Below, in pieces: positions 1 to 11,305 of a stretch of DNA of 64,000 nt (its first letter is position 1; the number at the start of each line of letters is the position of its first letter). Below the pieces are notes generated by a model. The model searched no databases. It was not told the origin of the DNA and saw nothing but the letters and a program-made list of their open reading frames with translations. This DNA comes from Orobanche coerulescens (Eukaryota; Streptophyta; Magnoliopsida; Lamiales; Orobanchaceae), in the NCBI GenBank assembly GCA_033398695.1, contig CM065806.1, forward strand, positions 37,783,001-37,847,000, read 5' to 3'. The position numbers were made by a program, and so were the translations under genes.

Positions 1-1264
1 AAGATACCCATACAGGATAACCAACTGAGTGCAACATTACTGATACAATAGTTAAAGTTCATAGTCATCAGTGGTGGACCATATGAATATATCAACAGAA
101 ATCGAATGATCAGTAAAAGGGCACAGCTACAACTGTAACAACAAGATTACTACCGAGTTAGTCAAAAGCTTACAGCCGTAACAACAAGGAGCTTATGGTC
201 GTAACACCTAAGAGCTTACGGCCATAATGGTAAACAAATTACGGCCGTAATCACTAGCTGCAGGACAATAGAATTGTCCCAGCAGCCCCGAAACGGCTCT
301 GAAGGTTAAGGATCGACTCCTAACAATATATCCCGACATTTAGAAAACACTGCAAATTTCTCCGACGAGCATAACCACATAACAAACTAGTTGCCACGAC
401 TTGGTCCCAACACACAAACACATAATGTTCTAGATTCCAAAAATCAAAGTCGTTTTGCAAAGTAAAAATTTGTTTAAGATCCTTTCAACACATCCAAAAA
501 TGACGGTGACGTTTTACAATGTCCGAAGTACTTTAAAACATATTTACCAAATATTGCCCGATGGTGTCATTTGAGAATACAAAACCAACTTTTCAAAATT
601 CAACCGATTTCAAAATCTATACAACCCGTGGTTTAACCGCACCATCAAAATATTTTCAAAGATTGGTTACAATTAAGAAAACCGTTTTCAAACCCATATA
701 CAGTGGACACCATTACAACTATCCAAAAATAATTGAATTTAAAACCACACGCTCAATTAGCAAACAAGATCACAAATTCAATCAAATACAACTTGTGATC
801 ACCAAGTTCAAACATACGTCAAACCATCCATCTGAGTTCCTTACGAATTATACCGTCGATACCTTTTTCGATACCCATCAAGGTTCACAACTTTCACATC
901 ATACCACCCCACATGGTGGTTTAAAGTCAAAACATCAATACGTCCAGTTCTATACACATACTGTGCATCACAAGAATCGAATACAAACTCCATTATGCAA
1001 CACCGTGCAAATAAAATTATGGACCACAATTAATTCACATAGATGAAATCTTGAAACACAGATACCTTGCATAAAAGAGGAGACTTACATCCATAGGTCG
1101 CACGGAGATGACGGTCGCCCACGATACTAATCTCATCCGACAACATATCTGGCACGTTGTGACTACGCACAACTAAACTTGTCACCCGACAACTCGAATG
1201 ACACGACGACGAACTACTCAACAAATCATGACTCAACTTGATCCGACGGCCTAGGTTTCCGCAA
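1..1264 (-). other. Element A leader (5' untranslated internal region)
   Basis: This stretch follows the PBS of A on the minus strand and shows no recognisable gag or pol. The part at about 1080-1260 (gacttacatcc.taggtcgcac, then cctaggtttcc.caacct) matches the same leader block next to the PBS of element E (about 8540-8700 and 13920-14080), which supports a common leader. At about 165-255 there are four imperfect or perfect copies of the palindrome TTACGGCCGTAA that also fills A's LTR promoter region. A 161-codon plus-strand open frame at 561-1046 has no family features and is taken as chance. Confidence 0.6.
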
Positions 1265-1281
1265 CCTAAGATCCGATACCA
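1265..1281 (-). other. Primer-binding site of element A
   Basis: On the minus strand this reads TGGTATCGGATCTTAGG, close to the plant initiator tRNA-Met complement TGGTATCAGAGC used by most Tekay and copia elements. It sits immediately next to the position where A's LTR would begin once D is removed. Confidence 0.75.
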
Positions 1282-1282
1282 T

Positions 1283-1287
1283 AAATG
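1283..1287. repeat. Target-site duplication of element D, left copy (AAATG)
   Basis: AAATG precedes the first base of D's left LTR and recurs directly after its right LTR at 20189-20193. The duplicated target is the last bases before A's LTR plus its first TG, so D landed exactly on the PBS/LTR junction of A. Confidence 0.9.
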
Positions 1288-2949
1288 TGTAGGTCACAAG
1301 TCGTCAGGAATAAATCTAAGGGGGGTGAATAGACTTATTGAAACTCTTTTTCCACGAAGGGTTAGGAGTTTCTCAGCTGATAGGTACAGATGACTTACAG
1401 TCGTCTGTAGACAGGTATGCGGAAGTCAGTTGATGATGAAAGCAAATAACTAAACAATAGAACAGTAAGTATGTATGCAGCAGGTAAGTATGATGATTAA
1501 AGCAGTAAAACACGCAGGCAATTATAGTGGTCTCAGAGGTCTACTAATCCACTTTTCTCCAAACCAGTTGGAGATGAATTCACTATAATTCTCAACCAGT
1601 GATAAACATTACAGTGATTCTTCCTTAGCTGAAACAACTTCCAGCCAGTGGAAATCCCGTCTTTGCAACTCCTTTGACTGCCTAGCACCTCTTGATCTAA
1701 AATCCTCGGATTCCTATCAGTCTCGCAAACTTCAACCAGTGAAGTACCCCGAACTCAGGTTTAAAGACACGAGTGGTTTGTCTTCTCCAACTAAGAGCTT
1801 CTTTCAAATAAGAACTTTGAACTCTTGCTCTTCACGATGCTATTGTTTAGCTTTGATTGCTTTGTTTGATTTGTTCGCTTGTATCGAGCTTGACCTTAGT
1901 TCAATTAGATCTTCTTTTCGTCTTCCGTGCGCGGTGTTGTTCGCATCGTACTGCTCAATTTTATATCTTTAGATATTTATAGATGTCGATCCTTGAGCTT
2001 TCTTCATAGTCGTTGCAATTCCTGTAACAAATCTATCCGTTGGAGAGATAGAATTATTTGTTTTTCTTTCCGAACATTGCAAGGCTGGATTCCCTTATTT
2101 TAATCCATTTCCAACCGTTGTGAAGACTTTCACGTTGAGCGCCGAATCTTTAGATTATAATGTGCTTAAATTCTTCAGTGGTGGGTCTCGATGAATATTT
2201 TAATTCATTACTTTCCGGGAATCTCTCCAGTCTGTCTCTCTACGCCTGCATGGGACTTTCTGTGATTATTGACTTTTCAACGCATGCTGACGTGGACTGG
2301 ATTACTTGGCTGATCACTTATCTGATCTCGTACAGTCATCCTTATCTGATGTCGGACTTATCTGATGTAACTTCTCTGAGATGAAGTTCTCTGTCCCGAC
2401 TAATCTTCTCTGATCTGAAGTCTTCTGACATGATGAACTTATCTGATCTGATGGTCAAACTTCAGTTGACTTGGACTCCGTCTGATCACTTGACTGTAGT
2501 TTGGTCAAACTTCTCTGATAATTATTTTGACCAGGACTTCTCTGATAAATCACTTTCTGCAGAACGTTATCTGATGATAAGTCGTCTGTGGTCAACCTTA
2601 TCTGAGCAGTTGAGTTGACCAATACTTCTCTAATTAAACTTGTCTGCAACTCGGCTTTCTGCACTATTTGGTCAAACCTATCTGATGTATCTGTTTGACC
2701 AAAACTTCTCTAATTTGAACTTGTATGAGATTTATACTTAGCCGATTTTAGCCTAACTTACATGGCCTATAGAAGATACTCATTTGGTTCTTCTTTACAA
2801 GTTGCCAAGTATTCAACAATACATAATCTGGCCTACAGAAGATACTCATTTGATTCTTCTTTACATTTTGTCAAGTACTAAAACATACATTTGAATAATC
2901 AAATAAATACAGGCATGACATCATCAAAATATAATAAGTATTCCTAATA
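1288..2949 (-). repeat. 3' LTR of element D
   Basis: In plus coordinates it begins TGTAGGTCACAAG and ends TCCTAATA. The right LTR ends TCCTAACA, so the minus-strand LTR start TGTTAGGA has decayed to TATTAGGA here. U3 (the high-coordinate end) carries a dense W-box array at 2453-2700 mixed with repeated TTCTCTGAT. Confidence 0.9.
2453..2700 (-). promoter_or_regulatory. W-box array in the U3 of element D (3' LTR copy)
   Basis: Nine TTGACC/T cores or their complements lie within about 250 bp: 2453-2458, 2466-2471, 2490-2495, 2503-2508, 2527-2532, 2590-2595, 2615-2620, 2670-2675 and 2695-2700. They are interleaved with CTTCTCTGAT words. W-boxes are the binding sites of plant WRKY factors, which drive defence and wound responses. 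The array starts about 250 bp from the LTR start in the sense of transcription, so it lies where an enhancer is expected. The other LTR keeps the array at 19691-19938. Function is inferred from motif density. Confidence 0.65.
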
Positions 2950-2970
2950 AATTCCCCCTATTTTGATGAG
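2950..2970 (-). other. Polypurine tract of element D
   Basis: The minus strand reads AAAATAGGGGGAAT directly before the start of the 3' LTR, which is the usual plus-strand primer of copia elements. Confidence 0.75.
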
Positions 2971-3225
2971 GGCAAAACTTTAAGCAAAATATTCAAATGT
3001 AGAACAAGTCTGCACATGATCAAGTGCAAGGCAAATCAAACTTAGTCTTTTTTTGGGACAACTAGAGGTTGTCATTCAAATGACTGTTTTAAAACTTTCA
3101 GAGATGTTTACAAGTATAGTGCTTTTTGAATGAACAAAATACAGAAATTTTATAAGTAGTGCAAAACCTACAGGTACATTCCAAAACAGTAAAATTACAA
3201 GTAAACTACAAAAACTTACCTACAT

Positions 3226-6200
3226 CTTCCTCTGCCTCTTCTGACAGGCTGCTTGGGAGGTCTAAACAATTTTGCACCAATAGGTCTTTTATTGAGAGAT
3301 GCGATGCCATACTTCTTTCTGATGACTAGAGAAGCAAACTCTTGTTGTTCTGTAGATGAGAATTGTGTTCTACACAGAGTTTCCTAATCTCAGCTTGCAG
3401 GGCCAACTCATCCAACTCATTGTTCAACAATGTAGGAGGTTCTTCAGATATGAACAAGGGGATCATGGGGTAGGCAGTCCATTCCTTTGCATGTTTTATT
3501 TGGATGGCCCAGAGAATTGGCCATGTTGAGTCCATGTAGTTGATGAACGTCTGCTGTAGGTAGCAGTCTTTATCCTGGAGTAATTCTCAGAGATAATACT
3601 TCTCTATGAACTGCTTCTTTGCCTCTCCCCACATTGGAAAAAATTCAACAGGTAAGAATTCCTCAACGTGCCAAATCTCTTTGCCTTCCCATTCAAATCT
3701 ATGTTCATCCCCTATTCTGATTCTCCTCTTCTTGGCTGCAGGTTGGTCATCAGCAGGAGAAGGAACAGTCAACTCTTTCGTCTTCAGGTTAGACGTCCCA
3801 GCTTCAATCAGAGGGTGGTCATTTCTCTGCTTGGTCCTCAGCTCCGTTCTGACTTCTTCAGCAGCATCTTCTCTGATGGGTTGGATTTGGGCTTGCATCT
3901 TTTCTTCCCCTGACATTTTGCTTCCCCTTTTCCTCTCTCTTCCCCCTTTTTGCCAGCATCAACCAGAATGGCTAACTGTTGTTCAACTCTCGACATCCAA
4001 TCAGACATGCCTAAAGGTATTCTAGAATTGGTAGGAGGAGGTGGAGGGAAAGTCTTCTGCAGTAAAGTGTCCATCTTAGCATTAAGGTATTGAAGGTCAG
4101 GTTTGATCTCTGTGGCTATGAGCTGGGCAACTCTCTCTTCAACTAGACGCTTGATCAGGTCAGCCATCTCAGGTGAGATAGGTGTTGCCTAAGGGGAGTG
4201 ATCTCCATAGCCTTCCAAATCTGCAGGTCGCTTATAGGTCGACCTGTCTGACTGCAGACTCCTATCTGCAGGAGGCTGATTAGATGGGGTTTTATCAGGT
4301 GTCCCTGATCTGTCATCCTCTTCTTCGGACTGATCTGAGCTGGGGGCTTGATCAGGTGCCCCGGGCTCATCTGCATCATCTTTATCCTCCTTCTTTTCTT
4401 CCTTTTCTCCTTTATCATCATTATCATCTTTTTCTTTCTTTTCTTCTTCCTTCTCATCTTCTTTTTCTTCCTCTTCTTCTTTTTCTTATTTTTCCTCTTC
4501 TTCAACTTCTCCTTCTTCAGCTTCTTCCAACTCTTCTGTCTTTTCGACTTCTACTTCCTCAGACTGTTTTTAGACTATTATTTTTTCTTCTTCTCCTTTA
4601 TCATCATTATCATCTTTTTCTTTCTTTTCTTCTTCCTTCTCATCTTCTTCTTCTTCCTCCTCTTCTTTTTCCTCTTTTTACTCTTCTTCAACTTCTTCTC
4701 CTTCTTCACCTCCTTCCAACTCTTCTATTATTTCGACTTCAACTTCCTCAGATTGTTTTTCAACTATTATTTTTTCTTCTGCTTCCTCCACAATTTCTTC
4801 TATTCTTATCCCTTTTTCCTTTTCAACTTCTCCTTCATCTTCATCTACCTTCCCAACTGCTACACCCTCCATTGCTAAAAGGACGAACTGGTCCATGTTG
4901 GTTTTGAAATTTGACAGGAACCAGTTCTCCTGGAGCATTAAAACTACATCTGTCTCATGGCAAAAACGCATGAGCACTTGCTCCATAACCTAGGGAAATT
5001 CCCAGCTACTCATCTCAACAAAAGATTGTAATTGAGTAAATGGAAAAGATTTTAAGGTCTTCTATTCTTCAAAAACATTGACAAATGAAACTTTAAGAGA
5101 ATGGTGTTTTACCATGTGTAGTTGATCAATTTATAGCTCTAAGAGATTGTGCTCCAGAAGATTTAGGGAGTAACCTGCTTCAGGGATGTTGATTATTAGA
5201 TCTGCTTCTTCCTCATCTGTCATGCTTGGGAGGGTCAGCAAAAGAATTACGTTAGCCATCAGATCTGAGTGATCAAGCTGGTTTTCTTCATCAGGGATAG
5301 GAGCAGGTGCAGGTGAGTGAGGTGTCAGCTCTGAATCTTCAAAGTCAAGGCGTCTAGGCCTTTTTGGAGAAGGCTAAGGTGATGAGGTGACATGCACCAC
5401 CTCTTCTGCTATTGGAGATTTCCTTTAAATCTCAGAGCCAGAGGAGTGTTGTCTGAGTCTGAGTCCGAATGATCTGCAGATGGATCCTTCTATGCAGATG
5501 GCTTGGTTACTGCAGGTGACATATGCGCTGCAGGTTGGTCGTCAGCATCAGATCGGTCTTCATCTGAATCGCAAGGTCCTTTGTAGGGAGGAGGTCCACT
5601 TGACATATTCTTCAATATTTGGGCAGCGTTCCTCTCGCTTCCCAGATTCTTCAAGGTTTCTTGGTCCAGGTGACCAAGTCTCTTATTGACATGAAAGGGG
5701 TCTGCAGTCCCTTTCGCCTTTCCGAGAAATTCCAAGATCCCGCTTATTTGCGTTCCAAAAGCTAGCTTAGTCTTGAATTTCTTCTCTTCCTCCATCCATT
5801 GAACCTTATTAACTTCACTGACCAACTGTCTGTAAATATAGTCAGCCCAGTCAATCCCCCCACTCTGGAGAAGAGCTCCCATCACCATAAATTTTGCAGA
5901 TGACAGCTGGTCATAGCTGCCTGCCATCCCCATCACGATTTTGTTTGTGATGTCCAATACGTATCTGTACTCCTTTTTTAAATCGCCTCTCTTCGCCGTG
6001 AGCTTCAGCTTGGACGGCTGTTCTGGTAGTTTGATTTCGTACCATGTTTCGACTGCGCTCTGTTTTTGGGCTTCAACATCAACACCTCTATATTTCATTC
6101 CGAACGCCTCTGCGACTGTCTGAGGTGAAATCATTACTTCCTCTCCAAAGGTCGAACTTTTGATGCCCGCTTCGGTAACTTCAGCTTCCTTGAAGAAGTA

Positions 6201-6366
6201 AATCACTGCTTCCTTGTAGAGAGATTTGTGCTTTATGTCCAGGAATGATGCAGTGCATATCCGATTCCAGATTTGCCTCGAGCAATCCTTCAAAATCGAC
6301 TACCAGACTGAAAATAATCTGGTCCTTGACAAGCTTCAGATTAACTCCTTCAAAATAAGATTCCAT
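3226..6366 (-). pseudogene. Element D ORF3: degraded extra ORF between pol and the 3' LTR
   Basis: This long minus-strand coding remnant is broken by several frameshifts and stops. The N-terminal part (6366-5490) starts MESYFEGVNLKL, shifts frame near 6250-6290 and continues through a conserved-looking block (KEAVIYFFKEAEVTE, MISPQTVAEAFGMKYRGVD, YRQLVSEVNKVQW) into a Ser/Asp-rich tail. The middle (4986-4155) is very acidic Glu/Lys sequence with an internal 186-bp tandem duplication. The end (4167-3587, 3535-3226) has a coiled-coil-like stretch with a PPPPP run, a basic KKRRIRI and an Arg/Gly-rich terminus (RRGRGRCR). The position matches the env-like extra ORF of Sireviruses, but I see no signal peptide or membrane segment, so I do not call it an envelope. 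It resembles plant transposon-associated ORFs of unknown role. The function is unknown. Confidence 0.55.
4411..4782 (-). repeat. 186-bp in-frame tandem duplication in element D ORF3
   Basis: The block beginning tttatcatcattatcatc at 4411 recurs at 4597, and the sequence after each copy matches up to the cctcaga.tgttttt segment. The unit of 186 bp equals 62 codons, so the frame survives. On the minus strand it codes for Glu/Lys/Asp-rich sequence. The plus strand shows it as a CT-rich microsatellite-like tract. Confidence 0.75.
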
Positions 6367-6439
6367 CTCTGCAAGAGTTTTCGCGAGTGTATTGAATATT
6401 CAAAGGGATTTCTGCTTTTTGAAAAAAATTAGGGTTTTC

Positions 6440-7130
6440 GAAATCTTGAAGACGGCAAAGTTGTGAAATGATGTTCGCCGCCTTAAATAAAGAAATGAAA
6501 AGACGTTTTGAATTTAATATTAAATTAAATGAGTGTCGGTCCAATTTTAAAAAAATGGTGGTTGAGATTTTAATTGGACGTAGTGGTGGTCGTGTGAACG
6601 TGTAGTTGCCATGTGTAAATAAATAATATTATAATAATCAAGAGTCGGTCAGGGATAGGAAGACTTAGCTGGTTTACTGTTTGACTCGTTGACTGCTCTG
6701 CATCAGGTAGCTTGTGTCGCCTGTGGGACAGCTAACTTTTCCTTGTCTGATCTGCATCAGCTAGTTATCTGCATCAGGTAGGATGTATTTCCCGAGGTCA
6801 GCTTCGTCTGTACTTCGTCTTCTCGTCTAATCTGCTCAGGTAGAATGATCCTTCTTGGCTGCTTCAGGTAGCTCTTCCTTGACTGCATCACATAAGTTCC
6901 TTCCCCCGTCTGATCTGATCATCAGGTAGCTTTTTCTTCCGTACTATATTCCCAATCTAGTAATCCAAGTTCCCTGCTCAGCTCCAAAAACCTTTCTTGT
7001 CTTTTTCAGATCAGATATATTTTGATCTGATTTAGGTCAGATAATTCTTCCTGTCTGTTCTTTGGGTCAGGAGATTGGTCTGACCAGGTGGGTTTCCTTA
7101 ACTGGTTTCTTGGCATTTTCCCTGGATCAG
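6440..7130 (-). other. Non-coding spacer of element D rich in CATCAGGTAG words
   Basis: No protein similarity is visible. The stretch at about 6690-6930 repeats ctgatctgcatcaggtagc in degenerate form at least five times. It would lie between the lost pol and ORF3. At 7130 it meets the truncated end of element E. Confidence 0.45.
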
Positions 7131-8719
7131 CACTTGAAACGCGTTACCGGCGAGGAAGACAATTTGTACATGCATGCCCCCGGCACATCACGGTTGAAAC
7201 ACCTCGGCTCGACATACCGAATATACAAATGCTAGATACAATGGAACATAACATCGCAAAACAACATACCAGAGATGCCAACTCAGCATAACATATCAAC
7301 ACATACAAAAGTCACAACAACAACGACATCGTTTGACGATTACAACGGCCTGAACGATAACCAGCATACAATTACTAAACATCACGAAACAACCACGTAT
7401 GTACACAATCATACAAACTCAAGTTCCAACAGTTCGCACGGGTGCGATAACACGCAAATCACCACAAAGCGACAACATTCAATACCAACATCTCACCTCT
7501 CACAGAGGGCTAACACAATAAATGCGTGGCAAACGACTCAACGTTCACGCCACCAATTCAATCATAAATCGGGGGCCAGCACCCAACGAAAGTGCGAACA
7601 TCATACGTACATTCCCGGACCGCAACCAGGAACGATAGGTTTTAAAAACGAAAACCACTTTTTCGAAAACAATTTTGGAAACATCAGTTGATCTTGAGTA
7701 TCATATTTCGAAAAATTAATACAAACATCGTTATCGAGACCTTGAAAAACCATCTTGCATTTGATAAAAATGAAGACACTTTTCTTTTAAGTGAAAAAAA
7801 ACTTTCAGAAATATTCGACCTTCGGGTCTAAGCAAATGCGTTTCTAACATACTGAAATATCTAAAAATATTTTGGTCCTCAAACTAGAAGAATTTTGAAA
7901 CATATAGTTGCGCTAGTAGGGGCCTCGAAAATATAATCCATTTAAAAGTACGACTCGAAATTTATTCTCTACGATACTCAAGGTTTTCAAAATCTATTAG
8001 GCTAAAATGCCCAAAAACTCACATGTAACAACATTCGTTTACACATCTCGTAGCACACGTGTCATGTCATTTCGAAATCAAAACAAGGCATGTCTTTTCC
8101 GGAAACAAACAGTCAATAATCAATTTGCCTAGGACCGGGGTGAAGCCACTGGTCCCACTCGAGGTCTATAAGGACCCTCCCGAGCTGGATAACGAATCAA
8201 ACTCGTGAATCCAGAGTGAAGTCATAGATTCCCTCGAGGCCTCGTCGGACCCTCTCGAGGTGAGCAAACCACACACAATTACATCACCATTCCAAATTAA
8301 GCACAAAGGTTTCCAAAAATACTTGCAAAACGAGCAAATCATTTTGAAAATCATTAACAGCGAAATAAAAACAACAATCAAAAAGACATAAACAGCGACA
8401 ACACTCATCATATAAACAAAATATGGGAGTCGAATAAACACATATCACGATACCAAGAGTCTACATGAAGATCCCATCACTTAACAAATAATCATACAAA
8501 TAGCTCGTGTCACACGAGGCACAATACAAAGAAGAGAGACTTACATCCACAGGTCGCACGAAGATGATGATCGCCCCATGATACTAATCACGACCAACAA
8601 ACTCAGACGACGCGTCGCGACACGACTCAGTCAGGTAAAATCCGACGAGACAAAAACTCAACAGACACAACTTGACCCAACAGCCTAGGTTTCCACAACC
8701 TAAGCTCCGATACCATTTA
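7131..8719 (-). mobile_element. Truncated second internal region of element E
   Basis: It matches 12511-14100 almost base for base, starting at the shared word cacttgaaacgcgttaccgg. To the left of 7130 the sequence is unrelated, so this is a breakpoint. It contains only leader-type sequence and ends in the PBS next to the LTR. No coding sequence is seen. Confidence 0.75.
8699..8715 (-). other. PBS of the truncated element E unit
   Basis: The minus strand reads TGGTATCGGAGCTTAGG, matching the initiator tRNA-Met complement, four bases from the LTR end at 8720. Confidence 0.8.
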
Positions 8720-9082
8720 TGTAACACCCCCAATCCGCTCAGGGATATTACACGCCGTAGAACCTTTCCTCAAGGATCTACCAGGCTGGTAGCAAAAATC
8801 AAACATCTCAAAAATATTTTGAAGGCTAAAATGACTCAGTAGACCGATTTGGTCTTTTAATAAATACATACAACTCAATCTCAATACATGCCCACGCAGG
8901 GGTCAAATACAACACACTCCCATATAACGGGGAAAGAACACTGCAGCGGAAAATAAAGTACGACTGAACCAGTACAACAACGTACGGGACCTCATGTGAT
9001 TAGTATCGATCCTCTTTCATCATCCTTCATGCCGACCCTGTATTATGCTCCCCAAAACCTGAATGTAAATACAGACATCCAC

Positions 9083-9123
9083 CCCCCGATTACTCGGGGG
9101 TTGGCAAAATTCCACTATTTTGC
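9083..9123 (-). other. Tandem hairpin pair in the element E LTR (left copy)
   Basis: CCCCCGA-TTAC-TCGGGGG at 9083-9100 can form a perfect 7-bp stem. GCAAAAT-TCCACT-ATTTTGC at 9104-9123 forms a second one. The second E LTR keeps both at 14463-14504. The pair is about 370-400 bp from the LTR's 3' end in the sense of transcription and precedes the conserved word GTGCAAGTAC. A role in RNA 3'-end formation or packaging is a guess. Confidence 0.7.
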
Positions 9124-9487
9124 TAGTGCAAGTACAAAGTGCAAATACGAGTCATACAAATCATATTCCAAGAATAATAATGACCAGGAATCCTCAAAGA
9201 TTCAAACACAACGAAAAATACTTCCCGAAGCAAGAGTTTGGGTAAAACATTCCAAAACCGAAAGATCACAATTCAAGAGAAATAATTTACAAAATGGTTT
9301 AATATGCCATCGGGAGTTTTAATAGAAAATAATTTAGGATTATCGAATCCTTCTCTTTCCAAAATCAACAGGGGACACAGCCCAAAGGTTTTGTTTTCAC
9401 AAATAAAACCAACAACAATTCATAGGGTCAAAACCCACGTCACGTGTCCTTGCGGACATAAAATCTATACAACATGATCACCCAAAA

Positions 9488-9859
9488 CACATACACATCG
9501 CAATTAACCGTCGATTCACGCCTCTGTGGACCCCTACCGAGACCCCATCGGATCTAACCCGTAGTGGTTAAAAGACATAACACATACACATCGCAATTAA
9601 CCGTCGATCCACGCCTCTGTGGACCCCTACCGAGACCCCGTCGGATCTAACCCGTAGTGGATAAAAGCCAAAACACATACACATCGCAATTAACCATCGA
9701 TCCATGCCTCTGTGGACCCCTACCGAGACCCCGTCGGATCTAACCCGTAGTGGTTAAAAGACAAAACATATACACATCGCAATTAACCGTCGATCCACGC
9801 CTCTGTGGACCCCTACCGAGACCCCGTCGGATCTAACCCGTAGTGGTTAAAAGCCAAAA
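9488..9859. repeat. 93-bp LTR minisatellite of element E, four copies (left LTR)
   Basis: The words cacatacacatcgcaatt recur at 9488, 9581, 9674 and 9767, giving a 93-bp period. Each unit contains gatccacgcctctgtggacc (itself an inverted repeat around GCCTCTGTGGAC) and GAGACCCCGTCGGATC. Confidence 0.85.
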
Positions 9860-10865
9860 CACATACACACATAACATAGTACACCAAGGATATCCAAACA
9901 ATTCACCCAGAGGCAACAAACACTTAACACGACGCAAACGTCAAACCACAACGCACCGAAATGAGGGAATATATGTATACAGATATATCATCAAATCACA
10001 ATACCAACATCGAACATATCCATAGGATTCATATAACCATTCGCAACTACAACATTCACAAAACACACACAGTTTTGAAAGAGAGCCCTTAACGAGGCTA
10101 AACCGAATCTTTTGAATGTTCATTTCAAACAACCAAACAAACACATTTAGACGATCACCGATCATCATACCCACGAAACAAGAAATGTATGGACAAGGTA
10201 CTTGCCTTGAAATGATGATCGCAACGAGACAATGGATGGGATGCGGTCGAACAGCCCCAAACTTCCGAACACTATCAAGAACACGATAGCACTGCGAATA
10301 CTACGAGATTAACACCACACGAATTATCAATCACCAAACGGGATTCAACTAGGAATCCTCGAGCACCTATAATCCTCCAGAAGGAACAACAAAAACATAA
10401 TTACGACGAGGATCAAGACCCAAAACAATGGAGATTACAACAAACTATCGAAGGAAAACTCATTCGAACATTTGATCGAACATCAAATGTTCAATACACC
10501 CCAAGAACACCGAAATCATCCTTCGGGTTGAAACGGACCGAAGATATGGATATACAATCCATAAAACATGTTTAATAACAACATCTAACATCAATCGATT
10601 TATCAAAATCGGATGGAAAATGAAATCAAGAACAAAACTCCCAAAAAGGTCAACTCCGGAGAATCAAGAAAATACCTCGAATTAATGACGAAGAACACGA
10701 ATTGATGTTGTTAATCCACACCAAGAACTTGAGGAGGATGATATCTCTAAGACAAATCGCCCAAAATCGCCCAAACAATCGCCCAAAACGAGAGGTAGAA
10801 GAAGAGAGGAGAGGAAATGAAATCCTCTCCCAAAATCCAGCTGAAATAAGGCTAATCTGACTCGC

Positions 10866-10955
10866 GTGCCGCGGCCCGGATTGAGTGTGCCACGGCCCGC
10901 GGCCAAAATTCGAGCAGCAGCCAGTTTAGTGCCGCGGCCCGTGGTACAACCGCGC
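10866..10955 (-). promoter_or_regulatory. GCCGCGGC palindrome array, element E shared LTR
   Basis: Copies of the CCGCGG palindrome in the context GTGCCGCGGCCCG occur at about 10866, 10897-10912 and 10930. One copy has a CCACGG variant. In transcription order the array lies in U3, 350-440 bp from the LTR start, and is followed by a weak AT box (CCTTATTTCAG on the minus strand). Its role as an enhancer is inferred from the parallel arrays in the other families. Confidence 0.55.
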
Positions 10956-11305
10956 CAGGCTCACTGTGTAGTCTTAGCTATTTCGACCATAATTCCTTCA
11001 TCCGGAATCCGATTGGCTCACCGTTCGAACCATTGGAAAGCTAACTTGATGCTCTATAATACTGATAAGATTAAGAACTTTTGGAGTTTCCAAGAATTGA
11101 TGGTGATTTTACAAAGTCGAACTCATACATGGAAAAGTCGCTTAAGAACACGGAACTTAACAAAATGACACCAATACGAACTCGGATGACAGAAAGTGTA
11201 GAATTAATCATTCTCGGAATGACAAAACGGTCACAATAGAGTCGCTAAGATGGAATTCCTCCAAAAAAAAGAAAATTATCGGAAATCGAAATTGCGGATA
11301 TTACA

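Larger units (their letters stand above)
8720..11305 (-). repeat. Shared LTR of element E
   Basis: It is 2586 bp long, begins TGTAACACCC and ends GGATATTACA. Features from low to high coordinate are a hairpin pair (9083-9123), a 93-bp minisatellite (9488-9859) and a GCCGCGG palindrome array (10866-10955). On the right, gtttcatcccgaaactt and a CCCTCC block give the minus-strand polypurine tract of the next unit. Confidence 0.9.

Noticed and set aside
561..1046. 161-codon plus-strand open frame
   Set aside because: It lies antisense to the leader of element A, has no recognisable domain and is rich in the His/Thr/Asn codons typical of A/C-rich leader sequence.
4284..4907. Phe/Leu-rich plus-strand frames that look like membrane proteins
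   Set aside because: They are the antisense reading of the GAA/GAG-rich acidic region of D ORF3. The apparent hydrophobicity comes from CTT/TTC repeats.
3226..6366. Envelope gene in element D
   Set aside because: No signal peptide, membrane segment or cleavage-type motif is visible. The acidic and basic domains suggest a soluble or nucleic-acid-binding product.
9488..9859. CRISPR-like regular repeat array
   Set aside because: Repeats are directly adjacent 93-bp tandem units without unique spacers, in a plant LTR.
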